DNA from: Chaetorhynchus papuensis
Taxonomy: Eukaryota; Chordata; Aves; Passeriformes; Rhipiduridae
DNA length: 64,000 nt
Assembly: GCA_013396525.1 (NCBI GenBank)
Contig: VWYX01000390.1
Span: forward strand, 449,086-513,085
Direction of reading: 5' to 3'
In this document: positions 62,800-64,000 of the stretch, piece by piece
How the letters are laid out: every line of letters begins with the position of its first letter
How positions within the stretch are numbered: position 1 is the first letter of the stretch
Made by a program: the position numbers and the translations under genes
The notes under the pieces: generated by a model
What the model was told of the DNA's origin: nothing
Seen by the model: only the letters and a program-made list of their open reading frames with translations
The model's database searches: none

Positions 62800-64000
62800 G
62801 GAAGGACTTACCCTAGAGGCTGGGAAATTAGAGTCCAAATTCCTTTGTATCTGCACATATACTCATACAACACTATGATCACACATAATATTCTTACACG
62901 AAAAAAGACTACTCTATTAAAAAGCAATTAGCAAATACAAGTACATCTGCTGTATGCTTTGTTTAGTCTGTTCTTGGGTGGATACCAAGCCGAGGCCAAC
63001 AAGAGACCTGGTGTCTAGAAGCATTTGCCACCTCTGCATTAATAAATGAAACAAGCTGTGAAATGCTCCCAGTCAGTTTACATGGACAGTTAGATTGTTA
63101 AAACAATCCCTACCACAGCTGTGGCCTGGGAAGACCAGTGGTGCCCAGAAATATCCCCACACACAGCTCAGGAATGTGAGCATTTGAGGGGCCATATCCA
63201 GCATGCCACTTTCTTGCCTCCAAGGGGGCTTTGGATCCTGGAAAGTTTATGAGCTTCAACATGAGCTGTAGGATACTCTGTGTTGGTTTGCCACAGTGTC
63301 TGGAAATGTTCCTGAGTGTGTTGAATTCCCTAGCCTAGGGCAGAACATGTTTCCTAGCTCTCAGCCCGGACAGACCACAAGTTGAGGCAGGGGCCTCTTG
63401 GAGCTGCCTGTTGTCCTGCCAGACAGTCACCTTCCATAAGGCTGTATTTTTGGTGCATTGTCACAATTAGCATCTGAGCAACTTTTACTGCTGTGATTTT
63501 TGATAGAGTGGCCTAGGGTTGTCCTTGGTTTGGCCCTGCTTTTCCAACAAGATGACTCCAGCCTTCCTATTCCTTCAGTTTTCCTTGGGAGGAAAGGAGG
63601 GAACACAAAACAGCGGCTCAGAGAGTGCAGCTACTCAGCCATGGCGGGTAAAGCTCAGAAGCCCTGGCTTTCCTTGGAGGAAGCTTCTTTCATTGTCAGC
63701 AGATGGGAAGGGGAAACTGGGGGTGGGGGCAGACTGCCGAGGGCTGCTTTGATGTTGGCCTGTTTGTTTGCTTTCTGCTTCCTGGACCCCCACCCGAGGG
63801 GCTGGGACCGACAGTTGTGGAAGAAGCACAACAGGATGGCCGGCAGCAGCCCCCAGACAGGACGGCAGCAGATGTCGACAGCAGGAGTGGGTGGCATCAG
63901 CTAAAGCAAAGCAGGGATAACCTGAAAGGAGGGGATCAGAGAGTGAAACAGAGACACAGGGAGCTCTGGTGAGGCAGTAGGTGTCTTTGGCAGGACAGCA
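62800..64000. other. Unique sequence, GC-rich towards the right edge
   Basis: From about 63.1 kb the sequence becomes GC-rich and purine-rich. Open frames occur in several overlapping registers on both strands, as expected from composition. The best start context is GCCATGGCG at 63638-63646. It opens an 87-codon frame (63641-63904) with one hydrophobic stretch (AALMLACLFAFCFLD) and no recognised family. It may be a promoter-proximal region, the edge of a gene beyond the window, or an unrecognised repeat. Confidence 0.35.

Overview
The window looks like a stretch of vertebrate, almost certainly avian, nuclear DNA that is largely intergenic or intronic. The base composition is AT-rich and there is no dense open reading frame layout. 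The dominant recognisable repeats are CR1 LINE 3' ends, on both strands and with the typical ATTCTRTG-type terminal microsatellite, plus two fragments that resemble avian endogenous retroviral LTR-type repeats. I found no complete protein-coding gene, rRNA, functional tRNA, operon or CRISPR array. I judge nearly all open reading frames here to be chance, to lie inside repeats, or to come from low-complexity sequence.

Layout. 1-465 carries the most unusual structure: seven A-tracts and seven T-tracts that alternate with a nearly exact 61 bp period in otherwise unrelated sequence, ending in an N-gap inside a poly-T run. 1.1-10.1 kb holds a CR1 scrap, a TTCC microsatellite, a truncated ERV-type LTR that keeps a TATA box, a TA-rich microsatellite and a minus-strand CR1. 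10-24 kb is mostly unique AT-rich DNA with three plus-strand CR1 3' ends near its right end. 24.7-25.0 kb is a small GC-rich island. 26.5-27.3 kb is the longest CR1 copy and includes the decayed C-terminal part of its reverse transcriptase ORF. 29.84-29.96 kb is a perfect 59 bp tandem duplication. 31.2 kb is a perfect-looking ATGGAT hexamer microsatellite. 36.75-36.84 kb may be an ancient tRNA-derived SINE. 37-58 kb is unique AT-rich DNA with scattered exon-like segments. 58.4-59.2 kb is a GC-rich ERV-LTR-like repeat, 60.4 kb has a strong CTCF-like motif, 62.4-62.8 kb is a minus-strand CR1, and 63.2-64 kb becomes GC-rich.

Several short segments have good splice-site sequence and open frames (58243-58317 plus strand; 52885-53081, 43179-43223 and 40261-40287 minus strand; 37830-37894 plus strand). 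They could be exons of an unidentified gene, but pseudo-exons of this quality are expected in long introns, so all are low-confidence. Family names for repeats are from recognition of consensus features, not from a database search.
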